Source: Marthasterias glacialis
Lineage: Eukaryota; Echinodermata; Asteroidea; Forcipulatida; Asteriidae
Reading direction: 5' to 3'
DNA length: 64,000 nucleotides
Assembly (NCBI GenBank): GCA_911728455.2
Contig: OU452225.1
Location: 13,366,731 to 13,430,730 of the forward strand
Below are positions 30,009 through 42,539 of this stretch, one piece after another (positions within the stretch are counted from its first letter, which is position 1; the number at the start of each line of letters is the position of its first letter). Made by a program: the position numbers and the translations under genes. The notes beneath the pieces were generated by a model that worked only from the letters and a program-made list of their open reading frames with translations, did no database searches and was not told where the DNA came from.

Positions 30009-33000
30009 GACAATAACGCTTTCCACGAGATCAGTCCCATTTTACCGATCACGTTTGGCGAAGTATGTTCAATAATTAATGACGAAAAGTTCTACTCATA
30101 AATGTAAGCTGTTCCGATGAAAGCTTATGTATTTATTCATCATTTTCGTTTTTAGCTAATCCTTGCTTTTGATTAAATCATACTTTAAGTTCAAAGAAAA
30201 TAATAGCACAATAAAATTTAATTTATATAATAACCTTTAAATGCTTATAAATTTATATTTTGTACTTTAAATTTAGCTATCTTTCTGCATTTTTTTTTTT
30301 ACTTTTATTTTCTTTTTTGTTATATTAATACCAATATTTAGGCCTAATAGTTTATTTTTTACACAGATAAGGAAATAGTTAACTCATTGGCTCTTGAGAT
30401 TATTTTTTGTTTTAGTAAAATAACGTATTAAATGTTCGACTCCACTGAGTTTACTTTACAATGTTGGCGTGTTTTGCTACATTTCTAACGTGAACGAATG
30501 AACAGCGTAATGCGGCAATTTTGCATGTTATTTAAGAAATTTTGTTTCAGGAAAGGGTCCAAGCTGACAAAGTACTTTATACTAAAATCCTCATTAAAAC
30601 GTGTTCCAAGCAGAAAACATAAACATAAGACCCATGACATAAATACCAAAACCACAATTATAACTACGGATTAATATTTAAAAAAAAGAAGTTTAATTGT
30701 ATATAAGTTCAGCATATTACTTATCATTAAAAATGGAGGGATTAAATGGTTTTATTGGTCAGCTTTGATTGTTTTTTTATTCAAACTACTTCTTTACATG
30801 TCGTTGTGTGCCCGAAAGAATGACGCGACGAAAGTGTTACCGGAGAGAGGGTGTGAGCAATGTGCACAATTGTGTGCCAAGAAAACTGAACGTGAAAGTT
30901 TGATCGGTTTTCTGTCATTCCAATGTCATTATAATAAGGTTAAATTTGGCATGGGAATGAAAAAAACATGTAGGCCTATTGGGGGGGGGGGGGGGGAGTA
31001 ATTTTAGTAATTCAAATTTCCTTCTACTGCTGGGACAAAAAGTAAATTGTATCCCTGGAAAAGGGTCGTAGAGCCTTATGTCCTTCTTCCGTGCACATGA
31101 CGTATTGTAGTTTTTTTTTATGAAAATAAGTTTTGCAAAACATTTATGTAGTAGAATTATGTACTGTTCAACAATGTACCCGGAGCAAGGTTATTGTGAT
31201 TTGTAAACGTTAAACTTGTAAAAAGGTATGCATTACATTTTTAGTTTTTGGAAGAGTAAAATAATACTGTAAACACACCATCCAAACATGCCTGAGCATA
31301 TTTCATCAAATTCAGTTGACGCGATTCAGTACTATACAAGGAACAACGGTTGATGTTTTGTAAGGAATTTTATATACGTCCTCGTTTCGATTTGGTCAAT
31401 TCGAAAACGGTGAGGGTCTCCCTACGGTATCCCCCCGACTTTGATGACGGTCTTTCAGAAAAAATATTGTATTGGGAGGATTGTTGCCGGCACACTTTCA
31501 AATCAGTGAGCTTTCATACTGGAACTAATCAATTTGTGTCCTAAACAATATTGTATTTTCGATAGATTTTGGACAATGTTAAATGCTGTAAATTAAATAA
31601 GATAATCTCTAAAGCTTTGTGATGTGACTTCGTGCTTCGTGGCTATCAAGGAATGTGTAACTATGGTTGTGTCTTGATAAAAATGTAACTTTATACATGA
31701 TAGGCATGTTTATACTTATGTGATTTAAAATTGAGAAGATTATTTTATTGATTCCTTTTCTTAAATGCTCCACTACCGTAGATGACCAGGAACCAGAATT
31801 TAAGAAATTCGCGTGAACCAAGCCGTGTAGAATTCTGTACAATGAAGTTTTGTTAGTTTTAGAAAATATAACCTGATCTGAGAAATATGATAAAGGAAAC
31901 TTATTGATGCACAACATTTAGGACCAGAAACTGCACAAACTAGGCGATGACAAGAGGATACATTTGTCTAAGAGTGTGAGCTCGTCCAGATCGGGAACCT
32001 TTTTTGGTTTTTTTTTTGCAAAGCAACGATTACACTCTTATTTTGATCATGGAGGTTCCTCCATGATTTAAGTCTGTGTACATACATTTTATGGACAGTG
32101 TATAATTCCGTCGTTAACGACTTTGCAAGACGATGTTAAGTATTCTTTAATCAAACTGATAGAGAAACATCAGGGAATTTTCCGGTCAATCAAATAACCA
32201 TTAAAGACGTCATGGTTTTACATTCCTTAAAAGACACGACAGGTCAACATAAGTGAGGCAGTGATTAATTCTTTGGACCCGTACAATTCTCGTACTTTTT
32301 TTCTCGTGACGTCTGTGTGGCGTCAAGGTGTGATCGGGGATTTGGGAAGACGTTCCTTTTACTTTTGCCCTTCCTTTGACAGTCTGTGCTAAAAAAAATG
32401 TTTTGTCCAAGGAATACAAAAAAGACATAAAAAATACATTAAAACAAATTTAAAAATAAAAACAGGCCAATTTAGGGACTCTTTTACATAGCATGGAATA
32501 CATGGCTAGAGAAAAACTGGATGAGGAAATTGACCTAGTAATACTGCAGATTGTGCCTCCTGAGACAATTGTGGGATTGTGATATCCAGTTTACAAAACT
32601 TTGAAAGCCAAGCCAAATTGACATGGATCACAATAACATTACTAAACAAAGTAAGTTTAATCTTACAGATGGAAACCCCCTCTCGCCTTCTTATTCCGTT
32701 AAGTTATGCGCCGTGGCGTTTTCTTTGTTATAACTATAGTTCGGGTCAACATCATGGTGACGTATTGTTGGTCACACTTCAGTAACTTCATAGAACCCAG
32801 TTTATGAGGCAATCGTACACAACGTATACGTCAATGTCCTTCTGACACAATTTCAATTGGAAGTAATTGCTCAAGTTATAGGTTGAGAAGTTGTGTTCAT
32901 TTCTGAGACCCTGACGTCAACGCGAAACTATCCTCGTGTGAAGTCTCCACACCTCACAGAAATACCCGACAATATTCTGAGGAAAGGTCATCATATAGCT

Positions 33001-33012
33001 CTTTCTAAAGCA
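30009..33012. other. Intergenic, no recognised gene
   Basis: AT-rich and without family-specific coding matches. It holds a G run (about 30980-30997). From about 32,215 it is collinear with the 5' flank of gene 2 and likely includes the promoter of paralog 3. Small reading frames on both strands (for example 31609-31917, minus) resemble nothing recognised. Confidence 0.5.
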
Positions 33013-33115
33013 ATGGCGACGACATCGGGGACTTTGATCACCAACTTCCGGGTTCAACGGAAAGGCTCTGCATATGCTTTGTTGATGATCATATACGAGA
33101 TCGTCATTATTTCAG
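33013..33115 (+). CDS. Tie-like gene 3 exon 1: signal peptide
   Basis: It encodes MATTSGTLITNFRVQR then a hydrophobic SAYALLMIIYEIVII segment. It aligns with gene 2 exon 1 but is 7 codons shorter. It ends in phase 1 with a canonical GTAAGC donor. Confidence 0.85.
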
Positions 33116-33466
33116 GTAAGCTTTACCTAAAAATTGTCTAAATTTCTGGCTTTTCAAAATGCTGAATTAAAGTGAATTTCGGTTTATTATTCAGTAGACC
33201 TTTTAATACTAAATGAGGTTTATTGTCCAGTTTGCGCTTACGAAAATTTTTTTCTGATAAATATTTTGCAAGGGATGCGACGTCTGTTTCTTTTTGATTG
33301 CTTTCTATATGACCACATTATGGTTCATGAAACAAGCTTGGCAGATCTAAAAACATGTAGGCATACTTTACTGAACATTTCTGAAACGTTCAACTAATAA
33401 GGCAACATCGTGTCTTTAAGCAAGAACGTTTACTTTAATGAGAACCTTAATGATGTTGTTATTCAG

Positions 33467-33787
33467 GTGATGCAGTACATCTTACTATGGTCACGCCCAC
33501 ACCTTATGGAGCGGGGATAAGTCAAGTCAGTTTCAGCTGTTTTCGTAGCAGCCCTGATATTGGTGTTGATCTGAGCTTCGGTAGACCCTTCCAGATTGGT
33601 ATCCTAGGATCATCAATTCAGACAGATACTACCCTTCCTGCTGGTGCTTATATCTCACCTTCTACCACACCATCTGCTGTGACACAGTATCTGCCTATGA
33701 GTGTTGATTCTGTAGGGTTGTTTTACTGCGAGGGTTACAATTCAGGAATGACAACCAGGGTGTACAACATCATCCACTTTTATACCA
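33467..33787 (+). CDS. Tie-like gene 3 exon 2: Ig domain 1
   Basis: 107 codons, phase 1-1, highly similar to gene 2 exon 2 with a one-codon deletion (LPMSVDS against LPTISVDS). The cysteines and YCEG motif are intact. No third exon is found in the remaining 30 kb of the window, so the gene is either split by a very long intron or truncated. Confidence 0.87.
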
Positions 33788-34639
33788 GTAAGCAAGGAAT
33801 AGTACATTTAACGAAAATTGTATAGTTCAGGTGAAGAACTTGGTTTACAAATTGGTTCACATGTTTAGTTCAAAACATGCATCAAACTTTTACTCTTTGG
33901 AAAACGGTCTGCTTGTTTGTTAAGCTAGTTTCATATACATTAGGCCTAATTGTATAGGTTTCAGTTTTGTAACCATGCTTCTTTCTAAGAACGGTAAAAG
34001 AGTGAATATTCCAAACACAATCTTGAAGATTGGCTTCAGATATAAAGGTCAATATCCTTGCGATAGTCACTTAAATCCATGTTTAAGGTCATTGGCACTT
34101 CAAGTGATCTTGTAAGCAAATGGGGTTGATCACAACCCACTGATTTACAAAAATAATTAAAAAAATAAATAAAAATAGAGGAAAAACAGAATTGTGTTGC
34201 TAATTTTGTTGCTACAGATACATACATTGCTTGTAGCCCTTATTACATAGCTCTAAAAATTGGTTTACAAATTGGTTCACATATGTTTAGTTCAAAACAT
34301 GCACCAAACTTTTACTCTTTGGAAAACGGTCTACATGTTAAGTTAGTTTTATATATATTAGGCCTAATTGTATAGGTTTCAGTTTTGTAACCAAAAAGTT
34401 ATAAAGTTATATTTAGTTATAAAAATCAATATCCTTTTTTAGGGTTATCCTAGGGTTAGGTCAAAGTTATAAAGGTCAGATTATAGCTTTAGTTATGAAG
34501 GTCAAGTGTGCAAATTTACGTAAATCTTTTTCCAGCTCTCACTGTAGATAAACAACTGCATGCATCCTTGACTACAAAACGTGTTGTGTAAATATGAACG
34601 GTGAATAGACCCAATGTTTTTGTTCGTTGCATTTGTACA
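33788..34639 (+). other. Start of gene 3 intron 2, with an internal duplication
   Basis: About 33843-33975 and 34260-34393 are near copies (GGTTTACAAATTGGTTCACA onward). The homologous intron of gene 2 (about 6310-6420) shares the sequence, so the gene duplication includes intron DNA. Confidence 0.7.
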
Positions 34640-35800
34640 ATTTTTTAGGTGTTCGGACTCTGGTCCGAAGACCTCGTTTTTGTTCGTTTTTTTTTTTTTA
34701 ATACTTCTTCCTCTTCTTCTTCTCCCTGGCGATTGTCCACTTTCAAATGCACACTTCCGAAGGTCATACAACCTTGAAAATTCATGAATAGGTAGCATAT
34801 GGCAAGGAGACGAAACCGTTGTTGTGACGTCATGATGACGTCATCAGTGTCGAATTACATTAAAACAAAAATTTATTTAAAAAAAAAAATCATAACTCCT
34901 GAAATACACAATGGATTTTTACAATCTATACATCATCGGAAAGGTCTTTAGAAAATAATTAAATGTCTCACAAAGATGACCTCAATTTGACCTTGTCTTC
35001 CGGTTCAAACCGGAAGTTGAAGCAAAAAATGCTTAAAAAGTCACAATTTAAGCTGTGGAGTCAATATGAAACAGAATTTGGACATGGTTTTAGTGTACGA
35101 TATAAAATGTAGTTTATGACCTTTGAAAATATTACATTGACGACGTCATCAAATGTTACGGTTTGTTACGACGACGAGTTTAAAAATAAAATAAAAATTA
35201 TTTCAATTTTTTTTGGAGCAAACTACATGTTGAATCTTTTAATAATAGATAACGACTATAAAAGCCTAATATTGTGAAATTTGAACAAACTTGGCCATTG
35301 AATAACGAAGTTATATTAAGGTGAAAAGTGCCGTTTTTAGCGCGATCGCCGATAGAGTCTGTACAGTTACCTTACTGTATTGCACCCCGTGCGTGTGCAC
35401 TCTAGGCTTTTACTGCACGCTGTGTATATACATACACGCAACAAGTCAGGGCCCAATTTCATACAGCTGCTTAACGGCAAGCAAATTTTTCTGCTTACTA
35501 TAGCAAAAAAAATGTGCTTAAGCGTAAACGTATTTCACCAGCGTTTGCTAACTTAAGCACGTAAACAAACTGCGCACGCAACAAAAAAGTACCGTCTGCT
35601 TAAGCAAAAAATACTTCCGATCAAAAAATTTACAAAATGGCGGACGAAGTCAACGGAGTAGCGGTGGCTAAAAAATCAACAAAAAAGGAAATTATCGATG
35701 GAAATACTAAAATTTTCTGATGGAATTGGGTCACGTCAGAAAGCGCCCCCTTTGGTTCATATAATAAAGAGATATGCAGCCAAAATGAAACTTTGTATTA

Positions 35801-38800
35801 TCCTGGAGCGACCGGTTTTCGGTCACTTAAAGGTAAAAATCGTTCGGAAACGGAAACTAAATGAAATTTTTTTAAACCATCTGACCCACCTTTTGACAAG
35901 ACCCTTTTAATTCATAATCTGTTGAAATCCCAGAAGTTGCAGTCATAAATTCCGAAATATCGTCCTAAATTTACAGCGGTGCTGTATTCGCCGTGCACAC
36001 GTCGCGTTACCCGTTTCCGGTCGGTCCAGTCAGGGGCACTTTTTATCAACTTCACACACTAGTATGGCGCGCAAAATGCAAAAAAAAAACAAAAAACAAA
36101 TAATAACGATTGTCCAGACTGTCTCTGCGGCTAGTGAGACGATTATTGGTTAATAAAATAACAAAGTTCTTCTTTGCATGAATTTTTTTAGATTTATTTT
36201 TTCCTTTTCTTTTTCTTCTTTATTTTACTTTAAAGTGGTATTAATGATTATTTGCAAATTAAATGTGATTTTTTTTTGCTGAACTTATATAAATTTGTAT
36301 AATTATATACATCAATTATCCTTCTTTTCTGTAGTTTGTGGCTTTTCTGCTTCATCAACATAATAAATGAATACTTCTTGAAGTGCCCTCCCTCCCCAAG
36401 AGAAAAATCCAGATGACACAAGAGAAAAGCATGACACCTTTTCTTATCTTTTACTTCTTAATTTTTCTTTGAAGTGTTTAACATAAATTGTTTTAAAATC
36501 AAATGTAATGGTTTTTACTGAATTTATATAATTTTTTTAAATTGATACAAATCCATTTATATTTATTTATCAAGTTATGTGACTTTTCTGCTTTGTCAAC
36601 ATAATAATATAGGTTTTCCCGGCCAAATGCAGCAAAATATCATTCAATTACATTATAGCGCTTTCAAATTCACGCTATTTCTCTAATTCAGTCAAACTAG
36701 GGTTTCTCTTTCAGTATTATTGCATTCAATTTCGTTTTCGTGCACTCAGGATCCCTTTCTTTTCATTCTATTTCATTTATAGGCATTCAAGATTAGAAGA
36801 TCGCCATTCTTATGTTGAATATCTACTACCTTTTCCCAATAGGTGCAATCAAATTCAGAGTCATCGAAGCGCTCTGCGATTTTCCATCTCATGTTCGTTT
36901 CTTTTTCGTTTATGGGTAACGGATTTCAACATTTTGAGCGTTCAAATTCAACATGAGTTTGATACGGCTTATGCTTGCGTTTAAAGTTAGCGATAATGTT
37001 CCTTTTCCGGCAGTTGCGTGAATAATCTGTTTTATGAGTTTTTAATTTAATTCTTATATTTGGTCTTAATTGCAATTGTTTTTCTTTTACTTTGTTACAC
37101 ACTAAAAAAAATTGATTGAAATTCACTCTAATTAGATTGAAAATAGCTTTTTTCGACTGAGGCCAGGGTAAAACATTTTGCATTTTGAGAGTACCCCATG
37201 ATTAAAATTTTAAAATGTGTCTAAGAACAGTTAAATAAAGTTTTATGGCATACAAGTATACAAAAACAATAAACAATACAAAAAACAATAAACAATATTT
37301 TGCTTGCATTTGCTTGCAATGTAAATGTTTGCTTTGGTCTTAAATTCACTTTTTGTCATCTTCTTTATTCGTTAATGTTTAGACCTTGCAAATTAACTCT
37401 CGAATACTTCATTCAATCAACCTTCCTTTATTTACAGTGCTCAATCTTCATAATGACCATGGGCAGCCATTATTTTTTGCTTCAAAATCGTATATTTAGT
37501 GAGAGGTATAACTCGGCAACAGTGTAGAAATGAATTCCCCTCATAATATCCTAAACTTTATATAGGCAAATACGAACCAGAAAGGGCATACCGAAGAAAC
37601 GAATTTGAATGCAAACATTTCTAAAATGTTTGCCAGTTGACGAAAATGAATAGTTAACCAGCCCTATCCTGCTGTATTTGACGAAATTGAATGAACTAAG
37701 TGACCATTTTAAATTGAATGATTTTATTTGTCAAATGAATGTTCATGTGTCGAAATTGAATGACTCTTTTTAACTGTTGAATGCTGATGTACCCGAGGAT
37801 TTATTTTCAAGCGAAACTGAATGACCCCGGTATTAACTTGAATGGATTTTTGTTTAAATTGGCCGGGAAAACCTATAGTTCTTGCATTGCAGTTTGTTCC
37901 TCTTCCTGACTCATTAGGGGAGCAGGTCCAGAGCTGGTAGCTTTGATGTTTTATTTTTTAAGCTTTTCTGATTGATCAACAACAGCCTCGTATTCATCAT
38001 CAAGACATTCTTGAGAATAAAATAGTCTGTAGCTGGCTTTTACTTTGCGTATCACAGTCTGTATAAAGAGAAGGAAATATAACATTGCCATTAAAAAACC
38101 TATAAAACCAATCATAAAATTTCTAAAATTAATTGTAATAAAGATGACATATTTTCTGGATCCTGACATTAGCTACGTACAATGTCAGGCCCTACAAGTA
38201 TTTTGTGCAATTATTTTACACATTTTGTGCACTGTCCGTGGCATAAATATGAACGTTTTTGATGGTTTTTTTTGTTTTGAAACTGCATTATCTGTCAAAA
38301 TTTGTTCAAAGAATGGGGAAGGGAGGGGAATTAAGTGAAAGTTGGGCCACACAACTTTGTTGTTCTTCATAAACAAAATATTACTGAATAAAATGAAAGT
38401 GACTGTTCCATTTCCTCAACACATTTTTAATTTAAAACAAAAAATAATATTTATCCATCTGATTATCTTGAATTTCAGAGTGGCCAATAATATGAATAAT
38501 TTGGGGAGAAATGATTTTTATATAGCCATTGTAGCTTTCATTAGGGCCCATTGCAATTAAGCAGAGAGTGCAGTATAAACACAAAAAGTCATATTCACTT
38601 GAAATACACTTAAGGTTTCTGCAATGTTGGCACTCCATACAATCCCACTTAACAACATAATCACGTGATCTACCGTTCTACCTGGGGAAAATGGAACTTG
38701 ACCTTACCGATGAAACTTTCATTTGGAATGTTTGACCGTGGATTATAATTTTTAGAGACATTTGATTGTGAGTAAAAAGTGTATTAGTGATCTATACTGA

Positions 38801-39002
38801 AAATTTAACATTTTATAAACTTTTGGGTGTAACTTACGACAGGAAACTTGAGTCTTAATAATTTTTTGCGTGGGTGATCGTAAGGAACATCGGTCGTGAA
38901 TGAAACTTCTAGTCGCTGTATATCTAGCGCCCTCTCGCGGTAAACAGGAATCAAAATGAGTGACCGGGTATAGGTGTCGACCGAAAACGGGTAATCGCAT
39001 GA
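35801..39002. mobile_element. 3.2-kb insertion with TA target duplication
   Basis: The right arm gives the empty site TTGTATTACATTG; the left arm reads TTGTATTA, then 3,202 bp, then TACATTG, implying a TA duplication. Ends share a GTTTTCGGTC word in inverted orientation, an imperfect terminal repeat. The coding content is unrecognised. Confidence 0.75.
36612..37873. mobile_element. 1.26-kb TIR element with subterminal repeat clusters
   Basis: Perfect 15-bp TIRs GGTTTTCCCGGCCAA, flanked by TATA on both sides. Inside the left end lie several CATTCAATT-like words, and inside the right end several AATTGAATG-like words in opposite orientation. Such clusters often bind transposase. It is non-autonomous and nested in the 35801-39002 insertion. 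Confidence 0.82.
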
Positions 39003-40114
39003 TACATTGTTACAATGTTTGATCGATGTTTGGTAAAACTATAAGTTTTCACAATGTGTTTGTACACATTTTTACGTGCAGCAGTATGCGCGTAGGCTAC
39101 CTTACACACAAAATAACTAGCTGCCGATGTTTCATAACCGTTGCTGTGCACATTTTTAAGACTACTGGGACTGGACTAGTACAAAGTTAACTTACAATAA
39201 CGACTCCGTGATACTGAATGGATCACAAAGGACATTTCCTTCGTCATATTTCTTATTTATCTTAAAGATCAAGGTGAGTCATAACAAAAAAATGTGTCAG
39301 TCATGATGTCCGTTCCCTTTCTAAATTCTATTCTACAGTACTGCAAAGTTAACGCCGTTATTTTCCCAAGTTTGATTTGCTTTGGCAAAACGTTCACACC
39401 GTATGAAATATGACTGTTGTTAAATTCATGTCTTTACTGTAATTCAGGGCAATTTTCCAGGCATGCCTTTCGATAAAACTTGTCTATTAACAGGATAATT
39501 ATATTGATTATCATGACAATATTGTGACTCTCCTCCAAATTATAGCGGCCATTTTGACACAACATGACTTGCTTAAGCACAAAAACGAGTGTATAAGGCT
39601 GCTTGTTGGTTGCTTACCGCGTTAAGCAAAAAATCGTGCTTAATAGAGGCTATGAAATCTGTTTAACACGCCCGTTAAGCACAAAATTGGCTGTTAAGCA
39701 GCTCTATGAAATTGGGCCCTGGTCTTGTCACAGTTCATAGAACTTTGCGGTGTGTTAAGTTCTGTGTGTGTTTGTGTGTAATAATGCCGACGCAAAGAAA
39801 AACTTGTTAAGTCATGCCAAGTTCAGTGTGGAAATGTTTCCCTTTATGTCATTCTGGTGGCTTAATTCTGACAGGGAGAGGAAGAGGAGACTTTACTGAG
39901 ACGATCACATGCTCACACGTAAGTTGTTTGATGTATAATGGTGGAGAAAATGCAATTGACAAAGTGATCGTCTTTCGTTCTATATATACCAATCACGCAC
40001 GTGCTTACGTACGAGAGTCACAAGTGTCCAACAGCGGGGCCAGAGGCACTTTACCCCCGCGAGAGTTGTTGTCGGGATACGCTGAGTAAAACTGTTTAAA
40101 AGTAAAGTTTAAAA

Positions 40115-41310
40115 GACTAGAAATTTAGAGTTTGTGGACAAACTCACGGTGTTCGGCTTAATTACGTAACTGAAAATTTTAATTCCAATATTGTGTGCAA
40201 GTTTTTTGTCTATTGGTGCTATGCTGACGGGCGAAACATTTATTTGTACTTTTTTATCTTTATGCATGAAGGTTTGTCATATGAAACTTCAACTTCCGGT
40301 TTGACAGCAATTAAATTTCAAATAGGGTCACACCTTTTGCATGTTATTTAGAATTGGCAGAGAGCTTTAAATTGATGTAACGATTAATGTACCATGTTTC
40401 TTTACTAAATACATATTTTTGTTGTACAAACTTGCACTTCCGGTTTCGATCGGAAGTGAAAGTCAAATGAGGTCACACTTTGTAAATATTTGTAGAGTCG
40501 TCGAAGGGCCTTAAAATGAAGTTATTATATTAATACACAAAATTACGTTATTCAGATATGGTTTTTATGTAAAAAAATACTACTTCCGGTTTCGACCGGA
40601 AGTAAAGGTCAAATGGGGTCACACCCTGTGTAAGATTTATTTAATACTTTATGACCTTTCATATGGTGTAAAGATCATGTATGTAGCATGTATTATTCTT
40701 AAGATATGATTATTTTAGTATAAAACTTCAATTTAATGTAATGACGTCATCGATGACGTAATCATTCCAAAAATTTTGCTTTGTCATGTACACACTGTGG
40801 TCTAGGTATATAGTAAGTTTCAAGTCCGTACATGCTTTATTTTTTGAGATAGCAAAATAATTTTTTTTTCGACCTCGTGTATCAATTTCGTTGTGACGTA
40901 GCTATGACGTCATGTACCACATTTCTAGAATGCTCGTGAGCTAATAAAAATATTATTCATTAAAAGTTTGTTCATATCTTCCTTCACTTAGGCTCTACAG
41001 CCCCAAATAACATGATTTGTAACTTTAACTTCAGGTTTTGACCGGAAGTAAAGGTCAAATGGGGTCACGGTGTGCATACAATTTGTCCCACATTACAAGA
41101 CCTTTCATATGCACCAAAGATTTTAAATGTAGCATTTGCCGTTCTTGAGTTATTAAATTTTTGAATTATTTCACGTTTATTTAACCTAATGACGTCATCA
41201 ATGACGTCATCATTCCAAAAAAGTTTCGGTATCATCCACTCAGAATGCGCAGAAAAAAAAACTTAACAGTAACAATAGTTGTTCGGCTGTTGGCCGAACA
41301 CCTAAAAAAA
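40115..41310 (-). mobile_element. Helentron-like unit A1
   Basis: On the minus strand the 3' end is CCGAACACC, hairpin GAGTTTGTCCACAAACTC, short spacer, CTAG then T. The right boundary carries a GGTGTTCGGCC hairpin (5' terminus), giving an asymmetric 10-bp inverted repeat. It lacks the AAGAAAGCCC terminal segment seen in other A units. Confidence 0.72.
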
Positions 41311-42539
41311 ACTAGAAATTTAGAGTTTGTGAACAAACTCACGGTGTTCGGCTTATTTACGTAACTGAAAATTTTAATTTCAATATTGTGTGCAAGTTTT
41401 TTGTCTATTGGTGCTATGCTGACGGGTGAAACATTTAATTGTACTTTTTTGATCTTTATGCATAAAGGTTTGTCATATGAGACTTTAACTTCCGGTTTGA
41501 CAGGAACTAAAGGTCAAATGGGGTCACACCTTGTGCATGGTATCTAGAATTGTCAGAGAGCTTTAAATTGATGTAACGATTATTAAGGAACCATGTGTCA
41601 TTAATAATATACATATTTTTGTTGTACAAACTTATACTTCCGGTTTCGACCGGAAGTGAAGGTCAAAATGAGTTCACACTTTGTACAAAATTTGTAGAAT
41701 CGTCGAAGGGCTTTACAAATAAGTTATTATATTAATACACATTTACGTAATTCAGAAACGATTTTTCATAACAAAACTACTACTTCCGGTTTCGACCGGA
41801 AGTGAAGGTCAAATGGGGTCACTTCCTGTGTAAGATTTGTTTAGTACTTTAAGACCTTTCATATGGTGTAAAGATCATGTATGTAGCATGTATTATTCTT
41901 AAGATATGATTATTTTGGTATAAAACTTCAATTTAATGTAATGACGTCATCGATAACGTCATCATTCCAAAAATTTTGCTTTGTCATATACACACTGTGG
42001 TCTAGGTATATGGTAAGTTTCAAGTCCGTACAAGCTTTATTTTTTGAGATAGCAAAATAATTTTTTTTTCGTCCTCGTGTATCAGTTTCGTTGTGACGTG
42101 GCTATGACGTCATATATCACATATCTAGAATCCTCTTGAGCTAAAGAAAATATTATTCATTAAAAGTTTGTCGATATTTTTAATCACTTAGGCTCTAGAG
42201 CCCCAAATAACATGATTTTTAACTTTACTTCCGGTTTTGACCGGAAGTAAAGGTCAAATGAGGTCACGATGTGCATACAATTTGTCCAACATTACAAGAC
42301 CTTTCATATGCACCAAAGATTTTGAATGTAGCATTTGCCGTTCTTGAGTTATGAATTTTATGAATTATTTACCGTTTATTTGACGTCATGACGTCATCAA
42401 TGACGTCATCATTCCAAAAAAATCACGGTTTCATCTACTCACTGATATCTGTGTACATGGTAATTTTCAAGTTCATACAAGCTTAACTTTTTGAGAAAAT
42501 TTGTGGACAAGTTTCGACGACTAAGAAAGCCCAGAAAAA
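41311..42539 (-). mobile_element. Helentron-like unit A2
   Basis: A-type unit of about 1.23 kb with the same module order as A1: CTAG/hairpin, four CTTCCGG...CCGGAAG palindromes, TGACGTCA clusters and a terminal AAGAAAGCCCAGAAAAAA (5' end on minus). Confidence 0.75.

Larger units (their letters stand above)
35447..39721. mobile_element. TIR DNA transposon, left-arm copy (split)
   Basis: Termini CAGGGCCCAATTTCATA and its inverse, extending through a (G)AGCTGCTTAA-like segment, form TIRs of about 28 bp. The core is about 1.07 kb once the nested insertion is removed. It matches 49084-50142 in the other arm. No transposase domain is recognised; a short MADEVNG frame near 35637 ends after 27 codons. 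Confidence 0.8.
34640..40110 (+). repeat. Left arm of a large inverted repeat (Helentron-like DNA)
   Basis: It reads, on the + strand, the reverse complement of 48690-50940, starting at the AGGTGTTCGGAC hairpin (34649) and ending near GTTTAAAAGTAAAG. It is interrupted by a 3.2-kb insertion (35801-39002) that the right arm lacks. No host gene recognised. Confidence 0.85.

Noticed and set aside
31609..31917. 102-aa minus-strand frame
   Set aside because: It is the longest frame in the region before gene 3, but has no recognisable motif and no splice or promoter support.
35637..35720. Possible gene start, ATGGCGGACGAAG in a good context
   Set aside because: The frame stops after 27 codons in both arms and lies within a TIR transposon. 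It could be a relic first exon, but there is nothing to join it to.
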